Shown piece by piece: positions 42,267 to 53,956 of a stretch of DNA of 64,000 bases. Below the pieces are notes generated by a model. That model had not been told where the DNA came from, made no database searches, and was given only the letters and a program-made list of their open reading frames with translations. Within the stretch, counting starts at the first letter, position 1, and every line of letters begins with the position of its first letter. Source of the DNA: Variovorax sp. PAMC26660 (lineage in GTDB: Bacteria > Pseudomonadota > Gammaproteobacteria > Burkholderiales > Burkholderiaceae_C); the NCBI RefSeq assembly GCF_014302995.1, contig NZ_CP060295.1, forward strand, positions 1,054,001 to 1,118,000. The letters run 5' to 3'. The position numbers were made by a program, and so were the translations under genes.

Positions 42267-45200
42267 GGGGCGCTCACTGCTTCGGCCAGCGCGCGGCTCA
42301 TGGCTTCGAACTGGAACTGGCGGGCCAGCACGCGCTGGGCTTCGGTCCACGCCACGCACTCGGGCTGCGCGGCGTCGATGTCGTCGAGCTGGTTCATGAT
42401 GCCGCGGAAGTAGCCCAGGCTCACCGCCTCTTCGAGCGCGCGCAGCCGAGGCAGTGAAGGCGCCAGCATGGCCCGCGGCGCCACGGCCGCGGGCGCAGGC
42501 TTGACGGCAGCTTCGGTCCATTGAAGGCCCAGCCGGCGTTCGAGCCAGTCGAGCAGTTCGGTGTGGCGCACCGGCTTGACGAAGAAGTCCTCGGGCACGA
42601 TGCCCACGTCGTTGTCGAGCCCCTTGTCGAAGGCGTTGGCCGAGACGATGGCGACCGAGGCATCGACCAGCCCCAGCTTGCGTGCGCGGCGGATGGTTTC
42701 CCAGCCATCGATGCCCGGCATCGCGAGGTCGACGAACATCGCGTCGGGCCGGTAGCCGGCGGCGATGAGGTCGAGCGCGTCATGCCCGCTGGCCGCGCTG
42801 CGCAGCTCGAAGCCCAGCGGCGCGAGCACATGGCCAAGCAGGTCGCGATCGGCCTCTTCGTTGTCGACCACCAGCAGGCGACGGCGCGGGCCTTCATAGC
42901 CGCGTCGCGCGCGCTGCACCGGCGCGGGCCGGTTGGCGGCGACCGCGATGTCATGCACGCGCGGCAGGAACAGGCGCACGCAGAAGAGCGAGCCCACGCC
43001 CGGCGTGCTGCGCACCTTCATCTCGCCGCCCATCAGGTCGGTCAGCATCTTGGCGATGGTGAGCCCGAGCCCCGCACCCGGTGCGGCCGACGCGCCGGCC
43101 GTATTGCCGCGCGCGAAGGGCTCGAAGATGCGCTCGATGTCCTCGGCCGGCATGCCGGGTCCGGTGTCCTCGATCTCCACCGAGGCGAACTCGCGCGCAT
43201 AGGCCAGCCGCAGCGTGACCTGCCCCGCCGCCGTGAACTTGATCGCGTTGCCCAGCAGGTTGATGAGGATCTGGCACACGCGCTTTTCGTCGGCGCGCAC
43301 CACCTCGGGCAACGGTCCCGCGGCCTCGAAGCGGAACTGCAGGCCCTTCTCGGCCGCCTGCAGCTCGAACATGTCGGCCAGCTCGCGCAGTGTGTCGGCA
43401 AAGCGCATCGGCCGTGCATGCAGCGTGAGCTTGCCAGCCTCGATGTGCGCAATGGCCAGCGTGCCTTCGATGAGCGACAGCAGATGCTCGCCGCCGCGCT
43501 TGATGACGGCCACCGCCTGCTGGCGATGCGGCGGCACGGAATGGTCTTCGCCCATCAGTTGCGCATAGCCCAGGATGCTGTTGAGCGGCGTGCGCAGCTC
43601 GTGACTGATGGCGCTGATGTAGCGGCTCTTGGCCTGGTTGGCCTGATCGGCGGCCTGCCTGGCATGCTCCGCCGCGAGCTTGGCTTGCTCCGCGATCTCG
43701 CGCGCTTCGTCGGCGGTCTGCTTGGCCGCCTGCAGTGCGCGGTCGGTCTCGCGGTGCAGTTCGATCTCGCGCACCAGCAGGTGCGTCTGCCGGTTCGATT
43801 CTTCCTGCGCCACCTTGCGGCTCTGGTGCGCGAGCACCAGCCACCACGCCACGATGCCCGCGATGACCAGCAGCGCCATGTAGGCCTTCAAAAAACCCGA
43901 GCGCAGCGACGACTGCTGCACGCTCGCCCAGGCTTGGGACGCATCTGCCTGCGACGCGAGCGTCAGCGCGCTTTCGGCCAACGCGCGCAACTCCTGCTGG
44001 TAGAGCACGCCGAACACCACGGCCAGCAGCGGCACGATGACCAGCATCAGCAACAGGAAGTGCCCGAGCCCCGTGTCGAGGTAGCGCCAGCTGCGGCGCG
44101 GCAGCAGCCAACGCAAGACAGCAGACCACTGCGCCGACAGGCTCGCGTGCGGCTTGCACAGATCGCCGCAGCGCGCGTCGAGCGTGCAGCACAGCGAACA
44201 GATCGCGCCCTGGTAGGCCGGGCAATGCGCCATGTCCGGTCCTTCGTATTCGCGCTCGCAGATCACGCAGTGCTGCACCTTCAGGCGCTGGTAGCTGCCC
44301 TCTTCGTCGTTGCGCTCGACCCGGGCCCAGCGCACCGCGCGCGAGCCCGCGGCCGGCGCAAACAGCGCGGCGCTGCCCGGCCCCGAGGTGCGCGCCAGGT
44401 AGTACTTGCCGCCGGTCGCCCAGGCCAGCAGCGGCGACGCCACCAGCGCCGTGCCCAGCGCGATCAGTGCCGAGAACGCCTGCGCCAGCGGCCCGAACAC
44501 GCCCAAGTGCGCAGTGATCGACAGCACCGAGGCCAGCGCCATCGCGCCCACGCCCACCGGGTTGATGTCCCACAGGTGCGCGCGCTTGAACTCGATGCCC
44601 GGCGGCGACAGCCCCAGCGGCTTGTTGATGACCAGGTCGGCCACCACGGCCATCATCCAGGCGATGGCGATGTTGGCGAACAGTCCGAGCACGTCGCCCA
44701 GCGCCTCGAACACGTTCATCTCCATCAGCATGAAGGCGATCAGCGCGTTGAACACCACCCACACCACGCGCCCCGGATGGCTGTGCGTCACGCGCGAGAA
44801 GAAATTGCTCCAGGCCAGCGACCCCGCATAGGCATTGGTGACGTTGATCTTCAGCTGCGAGATCACCACGAACAGCGCCGTCGCCGCCACCGCCCAGCCG
44901 TAGTTCGGAAACACGTACTCGTAGGCCGCCAGGTACATCTGGTTCGGATCGACCGCGCGCTCGACGGGCACCATGTGCGTGATCGCCAGGTAGGCCAGCA
45001 GCGCGCCGCCGAGCATCTTGAACACGCCCAGCACCACCCACCCCGGCCCGCCGGCCAGCACGCCGGCCCACCAGCGCCGCGCCGTCGCGGCCGTGCGCGC
45101 GGGCATGAAACGCAGGTAGTCGGCCTGTTCGCCCATCTGGGTGATCAGCGCAATGCCGACCGTCAGGGCTGCGCCAAACAGGTGCAGATCGAATCCCTTG

Positions 45201-45898
45201 GTGCCGGCCCTGACCCCGTTGTAGTGCGCAATGCCCGCGAACGCACCAGGATCGCGCACCAGCACATAGACGAAAGGCACCACCAGCATCAGCAGCCACA
45301 GCGGCTGGGTCCACAGTTGCAGCCGGCTGATGGCCGACACCCCGTGCGTGACCAGGGGAATCACCACCAGCGCACACACCAGGTAGCCCCAGACCGGTGG
45401 AATGCCCAGCGCCAGTTCCAGCGCGTAAGCCATCACCGCCGCTTCGAGCGCGAAGAAGATGAAAGTGAAGGAGGCGTAGATCAGCGAGGTGAGCGTCGAG
45501 CCGATATAGCCGAAGCCGGCGCCGCGCGTGAGCAGGTCCATGTCGACCCCGTAGCGCGCCGCGTACACGCTGATCGGCAGCCCCGCCAGGAAGATGATGA
45601 GCCCCGTCGCCAGGATCGCCCAGAAGGCGTTGGCAAAGCCGTACTGCACCAGCAAGGTGGCACCGACCGCTTCGAGCACGAGGAACGACGCCGCCCCGAA
45701 GGCCGTGTTGGCCACCCGCCATTCGGACCATTTGCGAAAGCGCTGGGGCGTGTAGCGCAGGGCGTAGTCCTCCAGCGTTTCGCTGGCCACCCAGCTGTTG
45801 TAGTCGCGCCGGACCTTGACGATGCGCTGGGGCGCGTCGTCGGGGGTGGCGGTCTGGGTGTCGGGGTTCACACCGTTTCGGTGCATCTTTCGTGCCAT
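42263..45898 (-). CDS. NCS1 transporter-histidine kinase-receiver fusion
   Basis: 1211-aa membrane sensor. Residues about 25-500 are a complete NCS1-like permease (around 12 helices; [19 protein letters not shown] before the first helix; [13 protein letters not shown] near helix 3). Residues 543-581 hold eight Cys and nearby His ([18 protein letters not shown]577, C581). Two helices follow (about 612-634 and 669-691), then a coiled coil, H-box [10 protein letters not shown] (His 766), N-box [10 protein letters not shown]-boxes DTGPGMP and GAGLGL, and a receiver (about 1006-1125, Asp 1057). The start at 45898 (MARKMHRNG) is likely; 45886 is possible. It is divergent from ureA. The permease part may transport, sense, or both. 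Confidence 0.9.
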
Positions 45899-45990
45899 CC
45901 GTACGACTTTTGGCGAACAGGGCACGACTGTTGCAAAGAAGAAGGCTTGCCCATAATGGCCGCCTCCCTCCGCCACCCGATGCCGATCCC
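45899..45990. promoter_or_regulatory. shared sensor/urease promoter region
   Basis: Ninety-two bases separate the sensor-kinase start and the ureA ATG. CATAAT (45952-45957) is the best -10 for the urease direction, with TTGCAA (45931-45936) at a short 15-base spacing. Any operator for the neighbouring response regulator would be expected here; I cannot define one by eye. Confidence 0.35.
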
Positions 45991-46293
<303 letters not shown>

Positions 46294-46317
46294 CACCCAG
46301 AACAAGAGAGACCTCTC

Positions 46318-46920
46318 ATGCGCCACACCGCTGCTTCCAAGACCCTCGCCCTGCTCGCCTTCCTGCTGCCTTTGGCGGCCAGCGCCCACACCGGCGTCGA
46401 CGGCGGCCTGCACCACGGCTTCCCCACCGGCTTCATGCATCCGCTGACCGGCGCGGACCACCTGGCGGCCATGGTCGCGGTCGGCCTGTGGAGCGCATTG
46501 GCCGCGCGCCGCGCCTGGCCCGATCTGCTGTGGGCGCCATTGGCCTTCGCCAGCATGCTGCTGGTCGGTGCGCTGATGGGTCTGGCGGGCGTGCAGTTGC
46601 CGGCGGTCGAGCCGATGATCGCGGCCTCGCTGCTGGTGCTGGGCCTGCTGGTGGTCACGCGCATTCACCTGCCGGCCGTGGTGGCGATGGCAGTGGTCGG
46701 CGTGTTCGCCGTGTTCCACGGTGTGGCGCACGGCTACGAACTGGCGAGCGAAGAAGGCGCGGGTCTCACGCTGGCGGGCATGGTCTGCGCGACCGTGCTG
46801 CTGCATGCCGCGGGCATCGCCATCGGCTGGGCGCTGCGCCATGCCAACGCCTGGCTGCCGCGCATTGCCGGCGCCGCCGTGGTCGGCCTCGGCGCGACGC
46901 TGCTGGCCCAGGCGATCTGA
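46318..46920 (+). CDS. HupE/UreJ family nickel permease-like protein
   Basis: 200-aa inner-membrane protein with a signal-like N-terminus ending LAASAH and six or so hydrophobic helices. The HupE/UreJ signature [16 protein letters not shown] (about residues 40-55) and [12 protein letters not shown] carry the histidines proposed to bind nickel. Its position between ureA and ureB suggests nickel supply for urease. It could be called ureJ, but transport has been shown only for some relatives. Confidence 0.9.
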   Translation: MRHTAASKTLALLAFLLPLAASAHTGVDGGLHHGFPTGFMHPLTGADHLAAMVAVGLWSALAARRAWPDLLWAPLAFASMLLVGALMGLAGVQLPAVEPMIAASLLVLGLLVVTRIHLPAVVAMAVVGVFAVFHGVAHGYELASEEGAGLTLAGMVCATVLLHAAGIAIGWALRHANAWLPRIAGAAVVGLGATLLAQAI

Positions 46921-46927
46921 GGCCGCC

Positions 46928-47233
46928 ATGACACCCGGCGAACTCTTCACCGACGACGGCGAGCACACGCTCAACCCCGGACGCCGCACCCTCACGCTGG
47001 TGGTGCAGAACACCGCCGACCGGCCGATCCAGGTCGGCTCGCACTATCACTTTGCCGAAACCAACGGGGCCCTCGGCTTCGACCGCGAGGCCGCGCGCGG
47101 CATGCGGCTGAACATTGCCTCGGGCGCCGCAGTGCGCTTCGAGCCGGGCCAGCAGCGCACGGTCGAGCTGGTCGATTTTTCGGGTGATCGCATCGTCTAT
47201 GGCTTTCGCGGCCTCGTTCAAGGAAAGCTCTAA
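46928..47233 (+). CDS. ureB: urease beta subunit
   Basis: 101-aa structural subunit. The ATG at 46928 gives [19 protein letters not shown]; conserved features are [29 protein letters not shown] and EPGQ with the terminal [11 protein letters not shown]. It is seven bases after the hupE-like gene and three before ureC, so it is tightly coupled to ureC. Confidence 0.97.
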   Translation: MTPGELFTDDGEHTLNPGRRTLTLVVQNTADRPIQVGSHYHFAETNGALGFDREAARGMRLNIASGAAVRFEPGQQRTVELVDFSGDRIVYGFRGLVQGKL

Positions 47234-47236
47234 AGC

Positions 47237-48955
<1,719 letters not shown>

Positions 48956-49044
48956 AGCCGGGGTATGCGCCTGCTTGACAGGCTGCGTATCCTCGAAGGT
49001 ACTCATCCAGTCAACGGGCGCCGTTGGGGCACCCCTTTTTCATC

Positions 49045-49656
49045 ATGCTCACCGCCAACAAACTCATGCCCCAGGGCCGCGGCCTTGCGCCCGTGTTGCT
49101 CAAGCGCGCCGCCACCATCGAACTCGATTGGGACGTGCGCCAGAAAAGCCGTTTCGACGCCACCGACTCGCAGGGCCGGCAGCTCGGCATCTTCCTGCCG
49201 CGCGGCACTGCGGTGCGCGGCGGTGACGTGCTGGTGGCCGAAGACGGATCGCTGATTCGCGTGATCGCCGCGCCGCAGTCAGTGCTGCGCATCACGCACT
49301 GCACTGCGCACGGGACGCCCTTCGACCTGACGCGCGCGGCCTATCACCTGGGCAACCGGCATGTGCCGATCGAACTCAAGCCCGACCATTTGAAGATCGA
49401 GCCCGACCACGTGCTGGCCGACATGCTGCGTTCGATGCATCTGATCGTGGTGGCGGTCGAGGAAGCCTTCGAACCCGAGGGCGGCGCGTATGGGTCGCAC
49501 GGCGGTGGTCACAGCCATGACAACTCGCACGACCATGGCCATTCGCACAGCAGCGGTAGCAAAGGGCCGAAGCCACTCGTGCTTGCACCGGAACTGCTCG
49601 ACGACCATGAGCATTCGCACGGTCACGACCATGGGCACCACGGGCATTCCCACTGA
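49045..49656 (+). CDS. ureE: urease accessory protein UreE, nickel metallochaperone
   Basis: 203-aa nickel-binding chaperone that delivers Ni2+ to the urease activation complex. The N-terminal peptide-binding domain starts MLTANKLMPQGRG, the metal-binding domain contains HCTAHGTPFDL and AYHLGNRHVPIEL, and residues from about 155 to the end form a histidine tail (GGGHSHDNSHDHGHSH and a last HEHSHGHDHGHHGHSH). The ATG at 49045 is preferred to the TTG at 49024. A repeat-filled 356-base gap separates it from ureF. Confidence 0.95.
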   Translation: MLTANKLMPQGRGLAPVLLKRAATIELDWDVRQKSRFDATDSQGRQLGIFLPRGTAVRGGDVLVAEDGSLIRVIAAPQSVLRITHCTAHGTPFDLTRAAYHLGNRHVPIELKPDHLKIEPDHVLADMLRSMHLIVVAVEEAFEPEGGAYGSHGGGHSHDNSHDHGHSHSSGSKGPKPLVLAPELLDDHEHSHGHDHGHHGHSH

Positions 49657-49714
49657 GATGCAGCCTTGTCTTTTTGTTCGTCGCATTGGGCGGGTTTTGC
49701 GCTGTTGTTCAGGG

Positions 49715-49812
49715 CGACGCTCACGCCGACACGGGGCTCTTTTTCGCGAATGTCCCCCGCTTCGCTCCTCCTTTATTTCGCGAAAAAGAGCCCCGTATCG
49801 ACGTGAGCGTTG
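49715..49812 (+). repeat. large hairpin 1 between ureE and ureF
   Basis: A 20-bp perfect stem (49731-49750 with 49777-49796) encloses a 26-base loop (49751-49776). The pairing continues outward with two mismatches to 49715/49812, about 36 bp in all. The 37-nt core at 49745-49781 is the exact reverse complement of 49885-49921 in hairpin 2. No gene is seen in 49657-50011; short frames in this stretch are made of the repeat. Confidence 0.85.
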
Positions 49813-49856
49813 GACAGAGTGGTCGTTGATCGCAGGATCACCAGCAGCGTGCCCCA

Positions 49857-49948
49857 GTGCGAATGACACCAGGTGCTCCCCGCAGCGAAATAAAGGAGGA
49901 GCGAAGCGGGGGACATTCGCGGAGGGGAGCACCCGGTGTCATTCGCAC
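49857..49948 (+). repeat. large hairpin 2 between ureE and ureF
   Basis: Arms 49857-49881 and 49924-49948 match at 24 of 25 positions around a 42-base loop. The loop holds 49885-49921, the inverted exact copy of hairpin 1's core, and includes a Shine-Dalgarno-like TAAAGGAGGAG. The arms of the two hairpins are unrelated in sequence while the cores are identical, which is why they look like two members of a repeat family. Confidence 0.85.
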
Positions 49949-50011
49949 TCGCCCCGGACAAACGCCCCCGAACAAACGCACAGCGAACACACCCCGCGGT
50001 AGAGAACTGAC

Positions 50012-50701
50012 ATGCAAAAACCGTCCGGCACACCCGGCGCCCACAGTCTCCTGCAGCTCATCTGGCTGGCGTCCCCAGCACTCCCGGTCGGCGGCTTCTC
50101 GTACTCCGAAGGCGTCGAGGCGGCCGTCGAATGGGCCGGCATCGATTCGGAATCGAAAGCCGCCGAATGGCTTTCCGACCAGTTGCACCTGAGCTTCGCG
50201 CGCGGCGACCTCGCCCTGGTGGCGCAAGCCATCGCAGCCTGGCGCGCGAACGACACGCAGCGCATCCGCGAACTCAACGAATGGGTGATGGTCACGCGCG
50301 AATCGGCCGAATTCTTCCTGCAGACCGAACAGATGGGGCGCTCCTTCGTCGAGTGGCTCAAGCTGCACCATGCCGACACGGCCGAGGTCTTCGCGAACCT
50401 GCCCGCGACCTACCCGGTGGCCTTCGCATTCGCCGTCAGCCGCACCGGCGCCACCGTGCACGACGGCTGCCTGGCCTTTGCCTTCGGCTGGGCCGAGAAC
50501 ATGGTCGCCGCCGCCGTGAAGGCCGTGCCGCTCGGCCAAAGCGCGGGCCAGCGCATCCTCGGGCAGTTGGCGAACGACATCCCCGCCGCCGTGACCCGCG
50601 CCATGAGCCTCACCGACGACGAACGCCAGGCCTTCGCGCCCCTGCTGGCGGTGTTGTCGGCCCGCCATGAAACACAATATTCCCGCCTCTTCCGAAGCTG
50701 A
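50012..50701 (+). CDS. ureF: urease accessory protein UreF
   Basis: 229-aa all-helical accessory protein that works with UreD and UreG to load nickel into apo-urease. Family features are [20 protein letters not shown] at the N-terminus (20 residues, conserved GGFSYS-type motif), [11 protein letters not shown], and [20 protein letters not shown] near residue 150-170. It ends 15 bases before ureG. The upstream gap is filled with hairpins. Confidence 0.95.
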   Translation: MQKPSGTPGAHSLLQLIWLASPALPVGGFSYSEGVEAAVEWAGIDSESKAAEWLSDQLHLSFARGDLALVAQAIAAWRANDTQRIRELNEWVMVTRESAEFFLQTEQMGRSFVEWLKLHHADTAEVFANLPATYPVAFAFAVSRTGATVHDGCLAFAFGWAENMVAAAVKAVPLGQSAGQRILGQLANDIPAAVTRAMSLTDDERQAFAPLLAVLSARHETQYSRLFRS

Positions 50702-50716
50702 ACCGGACACCTGCCC

Positions 50717-51367
50717 ATGACCTCCGCCCTGCACCACATCCCCCACCGCACCAAGAGACTGCCCCCACTGCGCGTGGGCATCGGCGGCCCGGTCGGCTCG
50801 GGCAAGACCACGCTGCTCGAAATGCTCTGCAAGGCGATGCGCGACAAGTACGACCTGATCGCCATCACCAACGACATCTACACCAAGGAAGACCAGCGCC
50901 TGCTCACAGTGGCCGGCGCGCTGCCGGCCGAACGCATCATGGGCGTGGAAACTGGCGGCTGCCCGCATACCGCGATCCGCGAAGACGCCTCGATCAACCT
51001 CGAAGCCATCGACCGCATGCTCGAAGACTTTCCGAACGCCGACATCGTGTTCGTCGAGTCGGGCGGCGACAACCTCGCGGCCACCTTCAGCCCCGAGCTG
51101 TCGGACCTGACGATCTACGTGATCGATGTGGCCGCCGGCGAGAAGATCCCGCGCAAGGGCGGCCCCGGCATCACCAAGAGCGACCTGTTCATCATCAACA
51201 AGACCGACCTTGCGCCCTACGTCGGCGCCAACCTCGACGTGATGGAGCAGGATACGCAGCGCATGCGCCGCCAGCGCCCTTATGTGATGACCAACCTCAA
51301 GACCCACACGGGCGTGGCCGAGGTGGTGGCGTTCATCGAGCAGCGCGGGATGCTCGTCACCGGCTGA
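50717..51367 (+). CDS. ureG: urease accessory GTPase UreG
   Basis: 216-aa SIMIBI-class GTPase whose GTP hydrolysis drives nickel transfer into urease. P-loop [15 protein letters not shown] (about residues 21-35), invariant metal site region [15 protein letters not shown] with the CPH motif, [11 protein letters not shown] and the G4 motif [10 protein letters not shown]. Last gene of the operon; its stop lies 12 bases from a convergent gene. Confidence 0.98.
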   Translation: MTSALHHIPHRTKRLPPLRVGIGGPVGSGKTTLLEMLCKAMRDKYDLIAITNDIYTKEDQRLLTVAGALPAERIMGVETGGCPHTAIREDASINLEAIDRMLEDFPNADIVFVESGGDNLAATFSPELSDLTIYVIDVAAGEKIPRKGGPGITKSDLFIINKTDLAPYVGANLDVMEQDTQRMRRQRPYVMTNLKTHTGVAEVVAFIEQRGMLVTG

Positions 51368-51379
51368 GTCGACGGGCGC

Positions 51380-51907
51380 TCAGAGTTCGCTGCCGTCCCG
51401 CAACTGCCGCGCCTTGTAGACCAGCCGCACGCTCGCGCGGCGCGGGTCGCTGACCTGCTGCACATAGACGTCGGTGTCGTTGCTCACCCACGCGGCATAG
51501 GCGCTGCCCGGATCGCGCGACGCCAGCTCGTTGCCGAACACACCCCGTCCCCATTGCACGAGCGCTGCAAAAGCCGCTGCGCCGCTGTCGGGCAGTGACT
51601 GCGCGGTCGCCACGTATTCGACGCGCCGCAGCTCGGAGGCGGCAAAGAAGAAAGTGGGCTCGAACGTCAGCCCCGCCATCGCGACGGGAGCGGCGCGCCA
51701 ACTGCCAAGCAGGCCACCGGTCAGGCGCTGCGGCCGCTGCACGTGTTCCGCTGCGGGCAATGCGGCGCGCAGCTCGTCGGCCGTCATGCCCAGACGCACG
51801 CCCGGTGGCAGGGCCTGCGCATGCAGCGCACCGGCGGCCAGCATGGCAGCGCCGGCGGCAAGCGCCCGGAGAAGGGTCGAAGAGGCAATGGATCGCACGT
51901 GAAGCAT
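51380..51907 (-). CDS. exported protein of unknown function
   Basis: I do not recognise the family. The ATG at 51907 gives a 175-aa product with a signal peptide (SSTLLRALAAGAAMLAAGAL, cleavage after LHA) and a mature part beginning QALPPGVRLGMTADELRAAL, a pattern often seen in small periplasmic proteins with a SmpA/BamE-like start. One strand-rich domain follows (FEPTFFFAASELRRVEYVAT). The longer start at 51970 adds residues before the signal peptide and is less likely. Convergent with ureG. Confidence 0.7.
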   Translation of the reverse strand: MLHVRSIASSTLLRALAAGAAMLAAGALHAQALPPGVRLGMTADELRAALPAAEHVQRPQRLTGGLLGSWRAAPVAMAGLTFEPTFFFAASELRRVEYVATAQSLPDSGAAAFAALVQWGRGVFGNELASRDPGSAYAAWVSNDTDVYVQQVSDPRRASVRLVYKARQLRDGSEL

Positions 51908-52006
51908 CTGGAGAAAGGCGTCGGCACCGTGGGACCGCGAGTATGACGCGGAGTTCCACAGTGCCGCCACCGCCCTGTGCCGGCCCCACCAGAGCGCCCG
52001 GCGCGC

Positions 52007-52876
52007 TCAGTGCGCCTGCATCTGCCCGAAGCGGCCGCTGCCGAAGTCCTTCATGGCCTGCGCGATCTCGTCGCGCGTGTTCATCACGAACGGGCCGTGC
52101 CCGACGATGGGTTCGTCGATCGGCTCGCCGCTCAGCAGCAACACCACGGCGTCGTTGTTCGCGTCCAGCGTCAGCGCATCGCCGGCGCGGTCGAGCAGCA
52201 CCATCTGCGCATCGCGCGCCACCTCGTCGCCGTTCACCATCACCGTGCCGCGCAGCACGACGATGGCGGCCACGCGGCCTTCGGGCACCGGCAGCGTCAC
52301 GCTCGCGCCCTTGTTCAGGCGCACGTCCCACACGTCGATGGGCGTGAAGGTGTGGGCCGGTCCCTTGTGGCCGAGGTAGTCGCCCGCGATCACGCGCAGG
52401 CGGGCCGCGCCGTCGTCGAGTTCCACCGATGGAATCTGCGCATCGGTGATGCCCTGGTAGCCGGGTGCGGCCATCTTGTCCCTGGCGGGCAGGTTGACCC
52501 ACAGCTGCACCATCTCAAGCTCGCCACCGTCGCGGGTGAAGGCGTCGGAATGGAACTCTTCATGCAGGATGCCCGCGCCCGCGGTCATCCACTGCACGTC
52601 GCCGGGGCCGATGGTGCCGCCCTGCCCGGTCGAGTCGCGGTGCGACACCTCGCCCTTGTAGACGATGGTCACGGTCTCGAAGCCACGGTGCGGGTGCTGG
52701 CCCACGCCGCGCGGCTGAACGGTGGGCTCGAACTTCGCCGGGCCGGCGTAGTCGAGCAGCAAGAACGGGCTGGTGTGGCGGCCCAGCGTGTCGTAGCTGA
52801 ACAGCGAGCGCACGGGAAAACCGTCGCCCACCCAATGGGGGCGCGGTGCGCTGTAGGTGCCGAGGATCTTCTTCAT
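52007..52876 (-). CDS. pirin family protein
   Basis: 289-aa bicupin of the pirin family, some of which have quercetinase activity. The N-terminal cupin has the metal residues in VGQHPHRGFETVTIVYKGEV and DVQWMTAGAGILHEEF; the C-terminal cupin is more divergent. The ATG at 52876 (MKKILGTYSAPRPHWVGDG) has a GGAGC ribosome-binding site seven bases upstream. Divergent from a LysR regulator, a very common pairing. Confidence 0.93.
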   Translation of the reverse strand: MKKILGTYSAPRPHWVGDGFPVRSLFSYDTLGRHTSPFLLLDYAGPAKFEPTVQPRGVGQHPHRGFETVTIVYKGEVSHRDSTGQGGTIGPGDVQWMTAGAGILHEEFHSDAFTRDGGELEMVQLWVNLPARDKMAAPGYQGITDAQIPSVELDDGAARLRVIAGDYLGHKGPAHTFTPIDVWDVRLNKGASVTLPVPEGRVAAIVVLRGTVMVNGDEVARDAQMVLLDRAGDALTLDANNDAVVLLLSGEPIDEPIVGHGPFVMNTRDEIAQAMKDFGSGRFGQMQAH

Positions 52877-52972
52877 GGGGTGCTCCTTCTGAACGCCCTC
52901 CCGATGCGGGAAAGCCATGTACAGAGGATGCGGCCGCAACGATGGTTTGAGTAGATGCCAGAATTCGCCTTC

Positions 52973-52994
52973 ATCGTTCCATTTGGCGAACGAT
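52973..52994. promoter_or_regulatory. LysR operator candidate at pirin/LysR gap
   Basis: ATCGTTC-N8-GAACGAT (52973-52979 and 52988-52994), with a second overlapping pair TTCGCC/GGCGAA (52964-52969 and 52985-52990). It lies 27 bases before the LysR ATG in the divergent region. Confidence 0.5.
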
Positions 52995-53020
52995 CAAGGG
53001 CAACGGAGGCCTGGCAAACC

Positions 53021-53941
53021 ATGCGCGACCTGAACGATCTCTACTTCTACGCCCAGGTCGTCGACCACGGCGGCTTCGCCCCGGCCGGCCGGGCGCTGGG
53101 CGTGCCCAAGTCCAGCCTGAGCCGGCGCATCGCGCTGCTCGAAGAACGGCTGGGCGTGCGGCTGATCCAGCGCTCCACGCGCCGCTTCATCGTCACCGAC
53201 ATCGGCCGGCAGTACTACGAGCACTGCGTCGCGATGCTGGTCGAGGCCGATGCCGCGCAGGAGGCCATCGACCGCATCCACGCCGATCCGCAGGGGCTGG
53301 TGCGCTTGGCCTGCCCGTCGGCGCTGGTGTATTACCAGGTCGGCGAGATGATCGCGAAGTTCATGACCGAGTGCCCGCGCGTGCAGGTGCACATGGACAG
53401 CACCAACCGCCGCGTCGACGTGATCCGCGAAGGCTTCGACCTTGCGCTGCGCGTGCGCTTTCCGCCGCTAGCAGACACCGACCTCGTGATGAAGGTGCTG
53501 GGCAAGAGCGCCCAGCGGCTGGTGGCCCACCCCAGCCTGCTCGAAAGCCTGGCAGCACCCGCAGGTCCGGCGGACCTGGGCACGCTGCCCAGCCTCGACC
53601 TGGGCCCTTCGCAGCCGCAGCACACCTGGAGCCTCGAAGGCCCCGACGGTGCCACGGCCGAGGTGCGCCACCAGCCCCGGCTGGTGACCGACGACATGGT
53701 CGCGCTGCGCTTTGCCGCCCTGCAGGGCGTGGGCGTCGCCAAGCTGCCGTCCATGATGGTCCATGAAGACCTGAAGGCCGGCCGCCTGGTCGACGTGCTG
53801 CCGCAGTGGGCACCGCGCGCCGGCATCGTCCACGCGGTGTTCCCGTCGCGCCGCGGGCTGCTGCCCTCGGTGCGCAAGCTGGTGGACTTTCTTGCGGATG
53901 AATTCGAGGCGCTGGAGGCTACTCAAGCCCCCACACCCTGA
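53021..53941 (+). CDS. LysR-family transcriptional regulator
   Basis: 306-aa regulator. The HTH is in LYFYAQVVDHGGFAPAGRAL and VPKSSLSRRIALLEERLG (residues about 6-45), followed by the type-2 periplasmic-binding-fold effector domain. The ATG at 53021 (MRDLNDLYFYAQVVDHGG) is chosen because homologues start there; a frame from 52955 runs through the operator. Divergent from the pirin gene, its likely target. It ends 15 bases from the tctA stop. Confidence 0.92.
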   Translation: MRDLNDLYFYAQVVDHGGFAPAGRALGVPKSSLSRRIALLEERLGVRLIQRSTRRFIVTDIGRQYYEHCVAMLVEADAAQEAIDRIHADPQGLVRLACPSALVYYQVGEMIAKFMTECPRVQVHMDSTNRRVDVIREGFDLALRVRFPPLADTDLVMKVLGKSAQRLVAHPSLLESLAAPAGPADLGTLPSLDLGPSQPQHTWSLEGPDGATAEVRHQPRLVTDDMVALRFAALQGVGVAKLPSMMVHEDLKAGRLVDVLPQWAPRAGIVHAVFPSRRGLLPSVRKLVDFLADEFEALEATQAPTP

Positions 53942-53956
53942 ATCAGATCACCGCGT

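Noticed and set aside
44400..44410. Frameshift or false join between permease and kinase
   Set aside because: The frame runs without interruption through the Cys cluster and extra helices with the same codon bias, so a true fusion is more likely, though only resequencing could exclude an error.
49490..50002. Short protein frames across the ureE-ureF gap
   Set aside because: They are produced by the hairpin repeats, and the same peptides appear in inverted form; no ribosome-binding site or homology.
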